Counted from the stretch's first letter, positions 16,372 to 25,251 are shown. The stretch is 64,000 bases of DNA from Syntrophotalea acetylenivorans (GCF_001887775.1 NZ_CP015519.1:1860001-1924000), one strand, 5' to 3'. A program made the numbers and translations. Notes: generated by a model not told the origin, from the sequence alone.

Positions 16372-17745
16372 TCAAGGTTGCAATACGGTCAATCTTTGCC
16401 GTACATAGTTGTTTAGTGCAGGGCTCAGGCCCCGGCCAGCCAATGCTGCCCGGTAAGCAACGACAGCCTCGCCTGGAGACCCGGCATGTTCGCGAGCGAT
16501 GCCCAGGCCCATTAGCCAGAGGCCGTTATCCGGCTGGGTAGTGAGCAGCGCCTGATATTCCTGTGCTGCCGCCTGATATTGGCCAATACGCTGGTAAATA
16601 GCACCTAACAAGGCATGCAACTGCGGAGCGGCCAGCGGCGACCGCGTTGGAGCGTCCAGCAGGAGGTCACGAGCCTTTTCCAGCGCACCTTGGGTCATCA
16701 ACAATTCAGCGTAACGCAACCGCATGATCAACTGCGTCGGGTCGAGACGCAAACCTTCAGCCAGGAGATGACCAGCCTCAGCCTGGCGTTGTTCGCGGAG
16801 ATATTCGCTGACCAACGCCTGTCGGGCCTCCAGATGAGCCGGGTGCAGCTCCAGAGCCTGTAATAATGAAGCGGCACCGTCTTGATTCTGTCCTGCCGCC
16901 AGAGCCAGCTGCCCTTGCCGATAAGCCTGTTCAGCCAAATCTTTGGCGGAGGGTTTGACCGTTTTTTGAAACGGTGTCCCGGGAGGCTCTGTCGATGCGG
17001 TTTGTTGGGAAACTTCCCTGCCGGGCTTCGGATCGTCCGCTGCCTTATTTGCTACTGAACCGGCCTCCTCTGCATCGGAAGAAAGCTGATTTTCCAGTGT
17101 ACCCAGAGTCTCTGCAGGAGCTTCCGGGTACAGGTCCAGCAGCAAACGATAACCGGTTCCGAGTGCCTGCATGGTAGCGGAAAAATCCCGAATAGTTACA
17201 GACGGCATCGATATCAAGCTAACGGCCAATCCTGTGTCTTCTTGCCTGGTTTGCAGTCCTGCCAGCCAACGACCTTGAGTTACAGTCGGTAACTCGGCAA
17301 TCTGTCTTACTGCCACCAAGTCGATATGGAGGCTGCGACGATCTTTCGCCAGAGTAAAATGATAAATTGGCGGCCGATCAAAATCAGCTTCAAAGTGAAT
17401 AAACGAATCGACCTCCCGCAGCCGTATAGCATTGAGAGAAACGGCATCCGACAAGGGCCCAGTGCCGTTTTGGCTGTCCGTTGCCCCCTGCGCTACGGCA
17501 GGTTCGTTGTTTGGCGATGGTTTCGCTGAACTATTGTTTGTCAGCGGCGGCAACGCCGTCTTTTCAGAAGCCTGAGACCAGAACAAAAATCCAGCCAGAA
17601 GCGCTGCAGCCAAAACACCACCAATCAGCCAAGGCAAGCTTCGCCAGCTTGAGGGATTGACCCGCAGCACAGACACCGACTGTTCTTCGCCCCCCCCTTG
17701 TTGGCGTGCTTCCAAGTCCTTCAGCATCTGATTGATCAGACTCAT
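16372..17745 (-). CDS. mshN: MshN-like TPR protein
   Basis: The 457-residue protein begins MSLINQMLKDLEARQQ, the typical MshN/GspB-like start, and has one membrane helix (about 36-55). A proline/serine-rich linker follows, then tetratricopeptide repeats in the C-terminal 200 residues (for example AYRQGQLALAAGQNQDGAAS and EYQALLTTQPDNGLWLMGLG). MshN is predicted to sit between inner membrane and secretin. A run of eight G in the coding strand (17690-17697 on the given strand, as C8) encodes the GGG at residues 17-19. It is in frame, but a one-base slip here would stop translation almost at once; see findings. Confidence 0.85.
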   Translation of the reverse strand: MSLINQMLKDLEARQQGGGEEQSVSVLRVNPSSWRSLPWLIGGVLAAALLAGFLFWSQASEKTALPPLTNNSSAKPSPNNEPAVAQGATDSQNGTGPLSDAVSLNAIRLREVDSFIHFEADFDRPPIYHFTLAKDRRSLHIDLVAVRQIAELPTVTQGRWLAGLQTRQEDTGLAVSLISMPSVTIRDFSATMQALGTGYRLLLDLYPEAPAETLGTLENQLSSDAEEAGSVANKAADDPKPGREVSQQTASTEPPGTPFQKTVKPSAKDLAEQAYRQGQLALAAGQNQDGAASLLQALELHPAHLEARQALVSEYLREQRQAEAGHLLAEGLRLDPTQLIMRLRYAELLMTQGALEKARDLLLDAPTRSPLAAPQLHALLGAIYQRIGQYQAAAQEYQALLTTQPDNGLWLMGLGIAREHAGSPGEAVVAYRAALAGRGLSPALNNYVRQRLTVLQP

Positions 17746-17805
17746 GGTGACGGTTCCCTGTCTTTTTGCGCAGCACCTAGAAAAACATGAAAGATTCGTG
17801 CCTAC

Positions 17806-18648
17806 TTAGAAAAAGCGCCTCAATCCCAAAAAGCCGCCGGAGCACACATCTTCCGTATCCCGAGCCGCAGCCACTACCTGGGTGCGACCAACTTGTTCGG
17901 CTCCCCGCCCGTAGGTCGCCAGCAACGCCTTGTGCCCCAACACATTAATGAGACGGGGAATACCGCGACTGGACCGGTGGAGCTTTCTCAAAGCAAAGCG
18001 GCTGAACAAAGGCTTTTGACAACCTGCCGTCTTCAACCGGTGCGAGACATAGCCACAGGTACCGTCCAGGTCAAAGGGGGATAATCGATAGCTGAAAGCC
18101 AAGCGCTGCCGGAGCTGGCGCAAGCCGCGTCCAGCCAGTCGCTCATCAAGTTCCGGCTGACCGAACAGCACGATGTGCAGCAATTTGCGTTTGCTGGTCT
18201 CTACGTTACTCAACAAGCGAACCGCCTCCAGTCCGGAATCGGACATGGACTGGGCTTCATCAATACAGAGCACCACACGCCGACCGCTGTCAGCCACACG
18301 CAAGAGATGTTCCACGATACGGTTGAGTAGACTATGCAGGTCGGCCCATTGCAACTCGGCTAACCCCAGCTCGGTTGCTACCGCGCGATAGAGATCCAAG
18401 GGCTCAAGCAGAGGGTTGGGAAGATAGGCCGTTACGTAGAGATCATCCAGAGCGTCGAGCAGAGTACGGCAGAGCAGAGTCTTGCCGGTGCCGACCTCAC
18501 CGGTGATCTTGATAAAGCCTTCACCGCCCTGAAGCGCCACCAACAGCACATTGAGGGCCTCCTGATGCTCGGAATAACGGAAAAAGTAGCCGGGATCAGG
18601 AGTCAGGGAAAAGGGCAGTTCGGAAAGTCCGAAATGCTCAAGGTACAT
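17806..18648 (-). CDS. mshM: MshM, ExeA-family AAA ATPase
   Basis: The 280-residue protein starts MYLEHFGLSELPFSLTPDP, characteristic of ExeA/MshM proteins, with Walker A GEVGTGKTLL at about residues 50-58 and Walker B VVLCIDEAQ. Such ATPases help assemble the secretin or organise peptidoglycan for it, as GspA/ExeA does. It lacks the C-terminal peptidoglycan-binding domain of ExeA, as is usual for MshM. I use ATG 18648, as GGAGGG lies just upstream; a TTG directly before is in frame. Confidence 0.9.
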   Translation of the reverse strand: MYLEHFGLSELPFSLTPDPGYFFRYSEHQEALNVLLVALQGGEGFIKITGEVGTGKTLLCRTLLDALDDLYVTAYLPNPLLEPLDLYRAVATELGLAELQWADLHSLLNRIVEHLLRVADSGRRVVLCIDEAQSMSDSGLEAVRLLSNVETSKRKLLHIVLFGQPELDERLAGRGLRQLRQRLAFSYRLSPFDLDGTCGYVSHRLKTAGCQKPLFSRFALRKLHRSSRGIPRLINVLGHKALLATYGRGAEQVGRTQVVAAARDTEDVCSGGFLGLRRFF

Positions 18649-18679
18649 CAACCCTCCAAGGGAAATTCATCGATTTGAC

Positions 18680-20413
18680 TTACTGTGCCGGCCGGGCAAA
18701 AGGGCCACCGCGCCACTCATCATTAAGCTGGCTGCCTAGCCGTTCAAAACTATCCGTGGACTCCTGCAAGGCCTGTCTCCAGGTATCATCGCCGACTACC
18801 ATAGGGCGCAACAGAATAACCAGTTCACTTTTGCGACTGGTCACTTGGCTGTGACGGAACAAGGAGCCCACACCGGGCAATTGGCCAAGCAACGGGATCC
18901 CGGCGGTTTTTTTGCTCGACAGATTCTTCATCAAGCCGCCAATGACAACCACTTGACCGCTTTCGGCGCTGACGATGCTGTCCGACTCCCGCACGGTACT
19001 GAATGCCAGAGGCAGGGTCTGTGCCTGACCGGCGACGGTAATGGTCTTCTGTTGGTCGGTCACCTGGCTGATGGTGGGGTGAACATGCAGAGTCACCCGA
19101 CCGCCGGCATCGATCTGCGGCGTCACATCGAGAGCGATCCCGGAAAAGAAGGGGGTCAGGGTGATATCGGGACTGGTGGTGGTGGCGGTGCCGGTCACCG
19201 TATCGCTGGAAATGTCGGTAACAAAAAATTCGTCGGAACCGACTTTGATCACCGCTTTTTGATTGTTGACGGTTGCAATCCGGGGGCTGGAAAGGACCTG
19301 CACGTCGCCCTGAGTTTCGAGCAGTTCGATAAAAGCGGCAAAATCGTTGAAAGTCAAAGCGGCGCTGAAAACTCCGCCGAACGCGGAGGCGGTGCTCCCT
19401 TCAATCATCTCCGTCGGATTGAGGGGGCTGAGGATACCGCTATTCCCTGCAATATCGGAAACGCCGGAATCGCCGAAGATGGTGCCGCCACCGGTCTGGC
19501 TCAAGACTACGTCGCCGCCGGTTAATAGCGACCAGTTAATGCCACTTTGGAAGCCATCGTTGAGCTCGACCTCGAGAATTTTGGCCTCAAGAGTGACCTG
19601 TCGCTGCAGATTGCCCTGAATAGCCGAGAGATAATCGGCGACCTGACGCAACTCGGGGGGCAGCGCCCGTACCACCACCACACTGGCCTGAGGCTGAACG
19701 ATAACCCGCCGGCCGTCCTCCTGACCAACCATGGTCCGCAGCGCCGTAGTCAGTTCCTGCCAGAAATCGTTAATAGACTCGGTACCGACCTCGCTGCCGG
19801 AGACAACGGAACGCTCTCTGTTGCCGCTATTGCTCGAACCTGAATCATCGTCATCATCGCTATCGTATTCAGAAACCTGTCCCGAACTGACCCGGGTCTG
19901 GGAAGAACCACGTCGTACCAGGTTCAGATAGTTGACATGGAACAGCTGAGTTTGTATTCCGCCCCGCATCACTTGAAAACCCGTTGCGGTCTGGCGGTAA
20001 TGATAGCCGTAGACGTCGCGCAACACCTCCATAACCTCCGGAATGGTGACATTCTTCAGGGCGAGGCTAACTTCACCCTCTAACCCCGGCTGCACGACCA
20101 TGTTATAGGGTGTTCCAGTGACCAGGCCCATGAAAAAATCACCGGCCGGGATCTTCTCTGCCGCAACATCAAAACGGGGTTCTTGAACCACCGCAGGTGC
20201 CAACTCAGCCTCGGCCCCAAGTTTCGGCAACAGAGCCTCGGCAACCTCGGCGGGGAGTTCTGGAGGCACGGAGGCACCTTGTGGCGGCACCAGGTGTTGT
20301 TCAAAGTCGCTGATAGGCTCTTCTGCCCTGGGTCGCTGCGCGCAGGCCGTAAGAAATATCAGGCCCAGCACTAGCGCGCTTCGCCAAAAGGGGACATAAA
20401 GATGCTGCATCAT
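18680..20413 (-). CDS. mshL: MSHA outer-membrane secretin MshL
   Basis: The 577-residue protein begins with a lipoprotein signal (LGLIFLTAC, lipidated Cys about 24). An STN-like domain (EVMEVLRDVYGYHY) and N-domains precede the secretin domain in the C-terminal 300 residues (VTLEAKILEVELNDGFQSGI, then VQVLSSPRIATVNNQKAVIK). It should form the outer-membrane ring through which the pilus emerges. A short acidic and serine-rich stretch (SEYDSDDDDDSGSS, about residue 170-185) interrupts the periplasmic part and is probably a flexible loop. MshK follows on the promoter-proximal side. Confidence 0.93.
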   Translation of the reverse strand: MMQHLYVPFWRSALVLGLIFLTACAQRPRAEEPISDFEQHLVPPQGASVPPELPAEVAEALLPKLGAEAELAPAVVQEPRFDVAAEKIPAGDFFMGLVTGTPYNMVVQPGLEGEVSLALKNVTIPEVMEVLRDVYGYHYRQTATGFQVMRGGIQTQLFHVNYLNLVRRGSSQTRVSSGQVSEYDSDDDDDSGSSNSGNRERSVVSGSEVGTESINDFWQELTTALRTMVGQEDGRRVIVQPQASVVVVRALPPELRQVADYLSAIQGNLQRQVTLEAKILEVELNDGFQSGINWSLLTGGDVVLSQTGGGTIFGDSGVSDIAGNSGILSPLNPTEMIEGSTASAFGGVFSAALTFNDFAAFIELLETQGDVQVLSSPRIATVNNQKAVIKVGSDEFFVTDISSDTVTGTATTTSPDITLTPFFSGIALDVTPQIDAGGRVTLHVHPTISQVTDQQKTITVAGQAQTLPLAFSTVRESDSIVSAESGQVVVIGGLMKNLSSKKTAGIPLLGQLPGVGSLFRHSQVTSRKSELVILLRPMVVGDDTWRQALQESTDSFERLGSQLNDEWRGGPFARPAQ

Positions 20414-20455
20414 AGCTAACGTATCTCCCTGCTCATCTCAGTTGAGCAATTCATA

Positions 20456-20818
20456 TCAATCTTTTTCAGCAACGGCAGTCACTTTAGGTCGTTTGGGCAG
20501 AAGCTTCAGCACAAAGTCTCTGCCGCCTCGTCGCAACCGAACCTGGCCCGGCTCAATAGCCACCACTTTTGCACCGCTGATTCGATCTCCCGCCGACAAA
20601 GGCCGACCGTTGATTACGGCCACCCGTCGCTGCGGAGCAATCAGGATGGACCCCAGTTGCAAGCCCTTTGACGGAGCGTCTCCTGAAGCAGCCGGTTCAA
20701 CAAACCGCTGCGGGGGTCGGGTCGGGTCCGGCAAAGAGGCCGTGTTGCCCTTGTCGGCAGGCATCAGCATCGCCAGCATCCCGGCGCAAACAAAGACTGC
20801 CACCTGTCTCCTAAACAC
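20456..20818 (-). CDS. mshK: MSHA biogenesis protein MshK (PilP/GspC-like)
   Basis: The 120-residue protein starts at GTG 20818, eight bases inside the end of mshJ, with AGGAGG nine to ten bases upstream. It has a hydrophobic signal segment (VAVFVCAGMLAMLM) and then LPDPTRPPQ, a motif shared by MshK and PilP-like pilotin/secretin-linking proteins. A C-terminal beta-rich domain (LGSILIAPQRRVAVINGRPL) resembles the GspC HR domain. It probably links the inner-membrane complex with the MshL secretin. Confidence 0.82.
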   Translation of the reverse strand: MFRRQVAVFVCAGMLAMLMPADKGNTASLPDPTRPPQRFVEPAASGDAPSKGLQLGSILIAPQRRVAVINGRPLSAGDRISGAKVVAIEPGQVRLRRGGRDFVLKLLPKRPKVTAVAEKD

Positions 20819-21488
20819 CGATCCAGTCCTCCTTCAGACTCAGAGTATAGACCGTCACGGTTATCTTCGTCTGCGGGTATTCCTCAACGGATAGCGCCAG
20901 GTCCTGCCAGTAAACCTTGCGTGGCAATTGTTCCAACGACCGCAGATAAGCCAAGGCATCTAAATAACTTCCGGTCAGTTCAATGCGCACCCGATGACGA
21001 TACAGATTACGTTGCCGCACCTTTTCGACTTGCGAATCAACAGCTGGCTGCTTAAGCAGCGGCTCACTTGGAAGATTCTCCAACCGGGTCAGGTTGAGTT
21101 GGCGACGACGCGTAAGCATCTCCTCCAGTACTGTTACCATTTGTTGCGGACTGATAAGCTCTCCGGTCAATAATTCCAGGCGCTCATCAAGCCGGTCGAT
21201 CTCTTCCTCCAACATCACCTTTTGTTGGCGATTGTTTGCATCGGGATCTTGCGCGGCACCCGCAACCATTGCTGCCTCTTGCTGATCAAGAGCGGCAACC
21301 GTTGCAACGGCTGAACTAATTTGGGTTTCCAATGCCTGCCGGTGCATAACCATCGGCTCTATCAGCAACACATACCAGAGCAATATCAGCACAGCCAGAA
21401 ATGAAACAGCGAGCAACAACCGCTCCCGAGGGGCCCGGGCATCCAGCCAGCGGCAAAGATCGCTCACAGAACTCCGCAAAGAAGTCAT
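20811..21488 (-). CDS. mshJ: MSHA biogenesis protein MshJ (PilO/GspM-like)
   Basis: The 225-residue protein has one N-terminal membrane helix (about 24-44, LLLAVSFLAVLILLWYVLL), a coiled-coil stretch (about 55-115) and a C-terminal ferredoxin-like domain (about 135-220), the PilO/GspM layout. It should pair with the PilN-like protein upstream to form the inner-membrane alignment complex. Its start overlaps the preceding stop codon (ATGA). Confidence 0.85.
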   Translation of the reverse strand: MTSLRSSVSDLCRWLDARAPRERLLLAVSFLAVLILLWYVLLIEPMVMHRQALETQISSAVATVAALDQQEAAMVAGAAQDPDANNRQQKVMLEEEIDRLDERLELLTGELISPQQMVTVLEEMLTRRRQLNLTRLENLPSEPLLKQPAVDSQVEKVRQRNLYRHRVRIELTGSYLDALAYLRSLEQLPRKVYWQDLALSVEEYPQTKITVTVYTLSLKEDWIGV

Positions 21489-22090
21489 TGGGCTTCCTCC
21501 AGAGTACTACGCAAAATAAAATCGACGGCCTCGTTCCGTTCTTCTGAACGGCTCATAACCAGGCTGGCAAATTCAAGCCCGGCAAAAGAAGCCTGCCGGC
21601 TCAGGCGCTGCACGTAGCGAGGCACTAATTCCGCGCGAAGGGCACTTCCTTCAAGCACCAGGGAATGACCTCCTTCGGCCACTGCGATATCTCGCAACCA
21701 GACCCCCTCCAGGTCTTCCCGGGCCAGACCTTGCAAGTGTTCAGAAAAACCGGAAAACTGATCAGGGGAGTGATCCGCCAGCAGGGTCAGCAGAGGCAAT
21801 CGAGCCGCCCTTTCAGCCTTCAGCTGAGCCACCTGGCGGGCCAATGTTTCACTATATTTTCGTGTCGAATGGGTTTGTTGCAGCTCCACAATCCGCTCCT
21901 GAGCGGCCTGCTCCTGAACTTTAATGTCAGCTAGATGGCCCTCGGTACGCCATAGTTGCCAACGAACAACGCCATAACCAAGCAACAGGAGTCCAATACC
22001 AACACCGACAGCCAGCAGCAGGCGGCATGCTGCAAGGGGCGACGTCCTGACAATAACTGTCGACTGATAAAGGTTGATCTGCTGCGTCAT
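21485..22090 (-). CDS. mshI2: MSHA biogenesis protein MshI2 (PilN-like)
   Basis: The 201-residue protein starts MTQQINLYQ, the signature PilN beginning (INLY-type motif that binds PilM), followed by a membrane helix (about 22-44), a coiled coil, and a PilN-type C-terminal domain. I start at ATG 22090, which overlaps the stop of mshI1 by four bases (ATGA) and gives the conserved INLY start; the frame is open 16 codons further upstream. With the PilM-like MshI1 and PilO-like MshJ it forms the inner-membrane platform. Confidence 0.85.
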   Translation of the reverse strand: MTQQINLYQSTVIVRTSPLAACRLLLAVGVGIGLLLLGYGVVRWQLWRTEGHLADIKVQEQAAQERIVELQQTHSTRKYSETLARQVAQLKAERAARLPLLTLLADHSPDQFSGFSEHLQGLAREDLEGVWLRDIAVAEGGHSLVLEGSALRAELVPRYVQRLSRQASFAGLEFASLVMSRSEERNEAVDFILRSTLEEAQ

Positions 22091-23018
22091 AAACTCACCG
22101 TTTCCATACGCAAGGCGGCACCGATGGCCAACAGGCACTGCTCCGGCTGGTCGGGCAGCATCTGGCAGTCAAGCAATTGTGCAACGTCAAGTGGCTGCAC
22201 CGCCATGCCGAGAGCTTCTCCAAGACTAGACATAAGATCGGTAGAGGAAAACCCCAAAGGAGCCAGTGTCAGGGAGCTGATGGCTGACTGGGAAAAGTTA
22301 CTGTCAAAAAAGTCCAGAGAACGTTGAATCTCCAAGGCGACCGAATCTACCATATCCTGCCAATAGGGAGCTTCTGGGCGCAAAGCCTCGACACCGATAT
22401 TGATAGTACGGGCCAGACACAGTTTTCCTGCACGGCAAATAATTATCTGTCCGGAGTCCACGCCAAAATACAACAGCGCCACGCCCCTGTCGGCGTTGGG
22501 TAACAAATTAGCTATGTTGCGAAGAACCAATTCAGGGATATCGATAGCCTGCAGTTTCAGTTTAGTTTCTTTAAACAGTGCAACTTTCTGTCGAAGCAGA
22601 TTCTGCCGAGCCACCACCACATAGGCCGTACGAGCTCCTTCGCGCTGGGTATCGCGCGGCACCTGAAAAACATCGACCACAGCCTCTTCAATGGGAAAGT
22701 CGATAAGGTCGCGGATCTGCCATCGAACGGCGTCCCGCAATTCGTTATCCGGAACTTCGGGGGGGCAACCTGTAACATCTGATAATCATCGCCCCCCAGA
22801 GAAAAGACTGCGCGAGCGGCTGACAAACCAACTTTTTTTAGCCAATCCTGCAACAGGGAAGCCTGCTCGCCAATCCCACCGGACAAATACTCGCATTCTT
22901 TGAGATGTGGAGCGTCATCCCCCTGCGACACAATATGGGCAACGGCAAGACCATCCGGCCCCTGACACACACCGACAATACCCCGTGAAAAAGATAGTTT
23001 CTCAGAAAGGAGCTTCAT
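22087..23018 (-). pseudogene. mshI1: MshI1 (PilM-like) with a one-base frameshift at a C7 tract
   Basis: Two frames together make one PilM-like actin-fold protein of about 310 residues. The first frame (from 23018, MKLLSEKLSFSRGIVGVCQG) runs to QMLQVAPP; the natural continuation EVPDNELRDAVRWQIRDL lies one frame over and continues to 22087 (IGAALRMETVSL). The break is at a homopolymer, seven G on the given strand at 22759-22765 (C7 in the coding strand). Eight or five bases would restore the frame. The second part shows no decay and keeps coding-like sequence to its stop, so the break is recent, reversible or a sequencing error. PilM homologues are essential for pilus assembly, so a true frameshift should stop MSHA production. 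Confidence 0.85.
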
Positions 23019-23181
23019 GTTGCTGACGGCCTCGCTTGACCTTAAATGAATCTTGGACGACTCGAAGGATTGATGCTTGGCGACCCGAAAAGACGCGTTA
23101 ATTAAATTGCTGAAATTCTAGGTGTTTTCATTTCCTTAATCAAGGGAAAAAACAAACCGGAACCCCGCGAAACAATGTCAT

Positions 23182-23210
23182 TTTGTAGGTCTTTTGTAAA
23201 TTTTTGTCAA
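23182..23210 (-). promoter_or_regulatory. Sigma-70 type promoter for the msh operon
   Basis: In leftward orientation TTGACA (23210-23205) is followed after exactly 17 bases by TACAAA (23187-23182), in an AT-rich context. Transcription should begin near 23175, about 155 bases before the mshI1 start codon. This is the only convincing promoter I see for the 17-kb operon, apart from a possible internal one before the pilin gene. Confidence 0.6.
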
Positions 23211-23386
23211 CAACTTGACCAATGTTCAACGGAAACGAGATCGTCGCACATGAGAATCGGCCATAGCTAGTTCCCGCCCGGACAACCACCATGTTGCATA
23301 TCCCTCCCCGGCAACATATAATAGGTCGCTGTAATCAAAAGCACTGGCAATCGATATCGATTCCTGATATTGTGCAAAGGCTTTTC

Positions 23387-23402
23387 TGGCATGGACATTG
23401 CT
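23387..23402 (+). promoter_or_regulatory. Sigma-54 (RpoN) promoter
   Basis: TGGCATGGACATTGCT matches the -24/-12 consensus TGGCAY-N5-TTGCW with the required 12-base step from GG (23388) to GC (23400). Expected transcription start is about 23413, giving a leader of about 52 bases to the ATG at 23465. Sigma-54 promoters need an enhancer-binding activator; the palindrome at 23349-23362 is closer than typical enhancer sites, so the activator site may be elsewhere. Confidence 0.75.
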
Positions 23403-23464
23403 TTTCTTCTGGGAAGCATATTTAGCTTGCCCTGCCAATCAATTGAGAGACAAAGAGTATTTAC

Positions 23465-24052
23465 ATGCTTACAACAGATTCCCAATGTTCCACCAGCAAA
23501 GGCTCAACCTTCAACCGTCGCACGTTACTTAAGGCCGGCCTGATCGGCTTGGCCGGACTGGCCCTGCCGACTCCCGGCCTTGCTCTACTCACCGGACCCG
23601 CCGACAGAGAGCGTAGCCTTTCGCTTTACAACACCCATACCGGCGAAGGCCTGAAATCAGTAGTTTATTGGGCCGACGGTGACTACCTACCCGAGGCCCT
23701 CAAGGACATCAATTTCCTGTTGCGGGACCATCGCACAGACCAGGTCAAGCCAATGGACCCAAAGCTTTTCGACCAGCTTTATACCCTCAACACCAAACTC
23801 GAAAACCGCAAACCCTTCCAGATCATTTCCGGCTACCGTTCTCCAGAAAGCAATCGCAAGCTCCGACAAGCAAGCAGCGGAGTGGCAAAAAAGAGCTTTC
23901 ATTTGGCCGGACAGGCTGCCGATATTCGTCTCCCAGGTTGCAACCTATCACAAGTAAGACGGGCAGCCCTTAATTTGCGGGCTGGCGGCGTAGGCTATTA
24001 CCCAAAGTCAAATTTCATCCATGTTGACACCGGGCCGTGTCGCAGCTGGTAG
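23465..24052 (+). CDS. Tat-exported DUF882 (MepK/YcbK-like) peptidoglycan peptidase
   Basis: The 195-residue protein has a twin-arginine signal (NRRTLLKAG followed by LIGLAGLALPTPGLALL) and then a peptidase M15A / DUF882 domain. SGYRSPESNRKLRQ, SFHLAGQAADIRLPG and a final FIHVDTGPCRSW carry the zinc-ligand and catalytic His/Asp pattern (HxxGxAxD and HxD). In enterics MepK cuts peptidoglycan cross-links. It is transcribed away from the msh operon, from a sigma-54 promoter; both facts suggest a role in cell-wall opening for a surface structure, but that is only inference. A strong terminator follows. Confidence 0.85.
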   Translation: MLTTDSQCSTSKGSTFNRRTLLKAGLIGLAGLALPTPGLALLTGPADRERSLSLYNTHTGEGLKSVVYWADGDYLPEALKDINFLLRDHRTDQVKPMDPKLFDQLYTLNTKLENRKPFQIISGYRSPESNRKLRQASSGVAKKSFHLAGQAADIRLPGCNLSQVRRAALNLRAGGVGYYPKSNFIHVDTGPCRSW

Positions 24053-24082
24053 CACACCCAGACCGCCCCGGTTCAATAAGTT

Positions 24083-24129
24083 AAAAAGCGAGAGGCCGCT
24101 CCCTACAGGGGAGCGGCCTCTCGCTTTTT
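24083..24129. terminator. Strong bidirectional terminator between the DUF882 gene and mglA
   Basis: A perfect 21-bp stem (24083-24103 with 24109-24129) surrounds the loop TACAG. A5 on one side and T5 on the other make it work for both converging genes. Confidence 0.92.
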
Positions 24130-24151
24130 AAAAAACCATTTTGCGCCGAAC

Positions 24152-24742
24152 CTAACCGGCACCTTTTTTTAATTCGATCAAGATCTGCTTGGCGACGGCT
24201 TTGAGGGTTTCAAAAACCCCCTCTCCAGTCAAAGCACAGGCCTTGAACTCAGGAACCATGTTCGGGTTGAGAAAACCCTGCAGTTCGTCAATAGGCGACA
24301 AGTTAGGCAGATCAACTTTGTTGTACTGAACCACAAAGGGCAGGTTCTCCAACTGGTAACCATGCTCCTCAAGGTTGTCTTTAAGGTTTTCCATACTTTC
24401 TATATTGGCATCAAGACGCTCTTCCTGACAGTCAGCAACAAACACCACGCCATCGACCCCTTTGAGGATCAACTTGCGCGAAGCATCGTAGAAAACCTGC
24501 CCGGGAACAGTATAGAGGTGAAAACGAGTTTTAAAGCCGCGAATATCACCCAGAGCCAGCGGAAGAAAATCGAAAAACAGCGTCCGTTCCGTCTCGGTGG
24601 CCAACGAAATCATCTTCCCTCGAGCGTCCGGTGCTGTGCGATTGTAGATAGTCTGCAGATTGGTGGTCTTGCCACACAGGCCCGGCCCGTAATAGACAAT
24701 TTTACAATTGATTTCGCGGGAGGCATAGTTGATGAAGGACAT
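24152..24742 (-). CDS. mglA: MglA-type Ras-like polarity GTPase
   Basis: The 196-residue protein [18 protein letters not shown] continues [12 protein letters not shown] (P-loop), and has the long MglA-type insert before [13 protein letters not shown] and the base-recognition motif QYNKVDLP. MglA in its GTP state marks a cell pole and recruits motility machinery, including type IV pili, in Myxococcus and relatives. Its partner MglB lies 11 bp upstream in the same operon, and the msh pilus operon is 1.7 kb away. Length matches the family. Confidence 0.95.
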   Translation of the reverse strand: MSFINYASREINCKIVYYGPGLCGKTTNLQTIYNRTAPDARGKMISLATETERTLFFDFLPLALGDIRGFKTRFHLYTVPGQVFYDASRKLILKGVDGVVFVADCQEERLDANIESMENLKDNLEEHGYQLENLPFVVQYNKVDLPNLSPIDELQGFLNPNMVPEFKACALTGEGVFETLKAVAKQILIELKKGAG

Positions 24743-24753
24743 GAGGCTACCCG

Positions 24754-25251
24754 TCAGCTAAAAAGATTATCGATATCGTCGTCGCTTATTTCGGCGAAAG
24801 GATTTTGCGGACCACCTAGTGAACCGACCGACTCCGACTTGCGGGTGAGCTCACCAAAAACGCTCCCTAGAGCATCGCTGGCCTTTTTGACCCGCAGCCG
24901 AACCAGACCAAGAGAACTGCGATGATCGAAGATAACCACCAGAATGACTCGACCGGCCACAATGGAGATATGAATATTATCCTTCTCTCCTTCGTGAAAA
25001 AGAATAGAAAATTCTTTTTCCCCGATAAGCTTGGCCAGACCGCCAGTGGCAGCGATATTGCCAGCTGTCAATGAGGCGAGGCTGGTCGTATCGAGGTGCT
25101 CGGTCTCCCCAGTCGCCGCCATCAACTGCCCATTGCGATCAACTAAAAAAACCGCCTTGGCATTAGATTCGCGCAACAATTTGTCAGCGAGGTTGACGAT
25201 CTGCTGAAATTCCTCGTCGTACATAACCAGAGAGGCTTGAGATCCGAACAT
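24754..25251 (-). CDS. mglB: MglB, Roadblock/LC7 GTPase-activating protein for MglA
   Basis: The 165-residue protein has a Roadblock/LC7 domain (about residues 8-130, with [17 protein letters not shown] and [19 protein letters not shown]). A C-terminal tail follows (DNLFS end). In MglA systems MglB dimers stimulate GTP hydrolysis and set polarity. AGGAG sits nine bases before the ATG. It is upstream of mglA with an 11-bp gap, an arrangement conserved widely. Confidence 0.92.
   Translation of the reverse strand: MFGSQASLVMYDEEFQQIVNLADKLLRESNAKAVFLVDRNGQLMAATGETEHLDTTSLASLTAGNIAATGGLAKLIGEKEFSILFHEGEKDNIHISIVAGRVILVVIFDHRSSLGLVRLRVKKASDALGSVFGELTRKSESVGSLGGPQNPFAEISDDDIDNLFS

Larger units (their letters stand above)
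23019..23464. other. Divergent regulatory gap between the msh operon and the DUF882 gene
   Basis: This 446-bp gap has no gene I can support. A leftward 70-codon frame at 23226-23438 has no family resemblance and lies over the sigma-54 site. The gap holds the msh promoter (23182-23210), a sigma-54 promoter for the rightward gene (23387-23402), and a perfect 14-bp palindrome, AATCGATATCGATT at 23349-23362, which could be a regulator site. The msh transcript would have a leader of about 155 bases. Confidence 0.6.

Noticed and set aside
23226-23438. Leftward 70-codon open frame in the msh-DUF882 gap
   Set aside because: No ribosome site, no recognisable family, and it overlaps the sigma-54 promoter.
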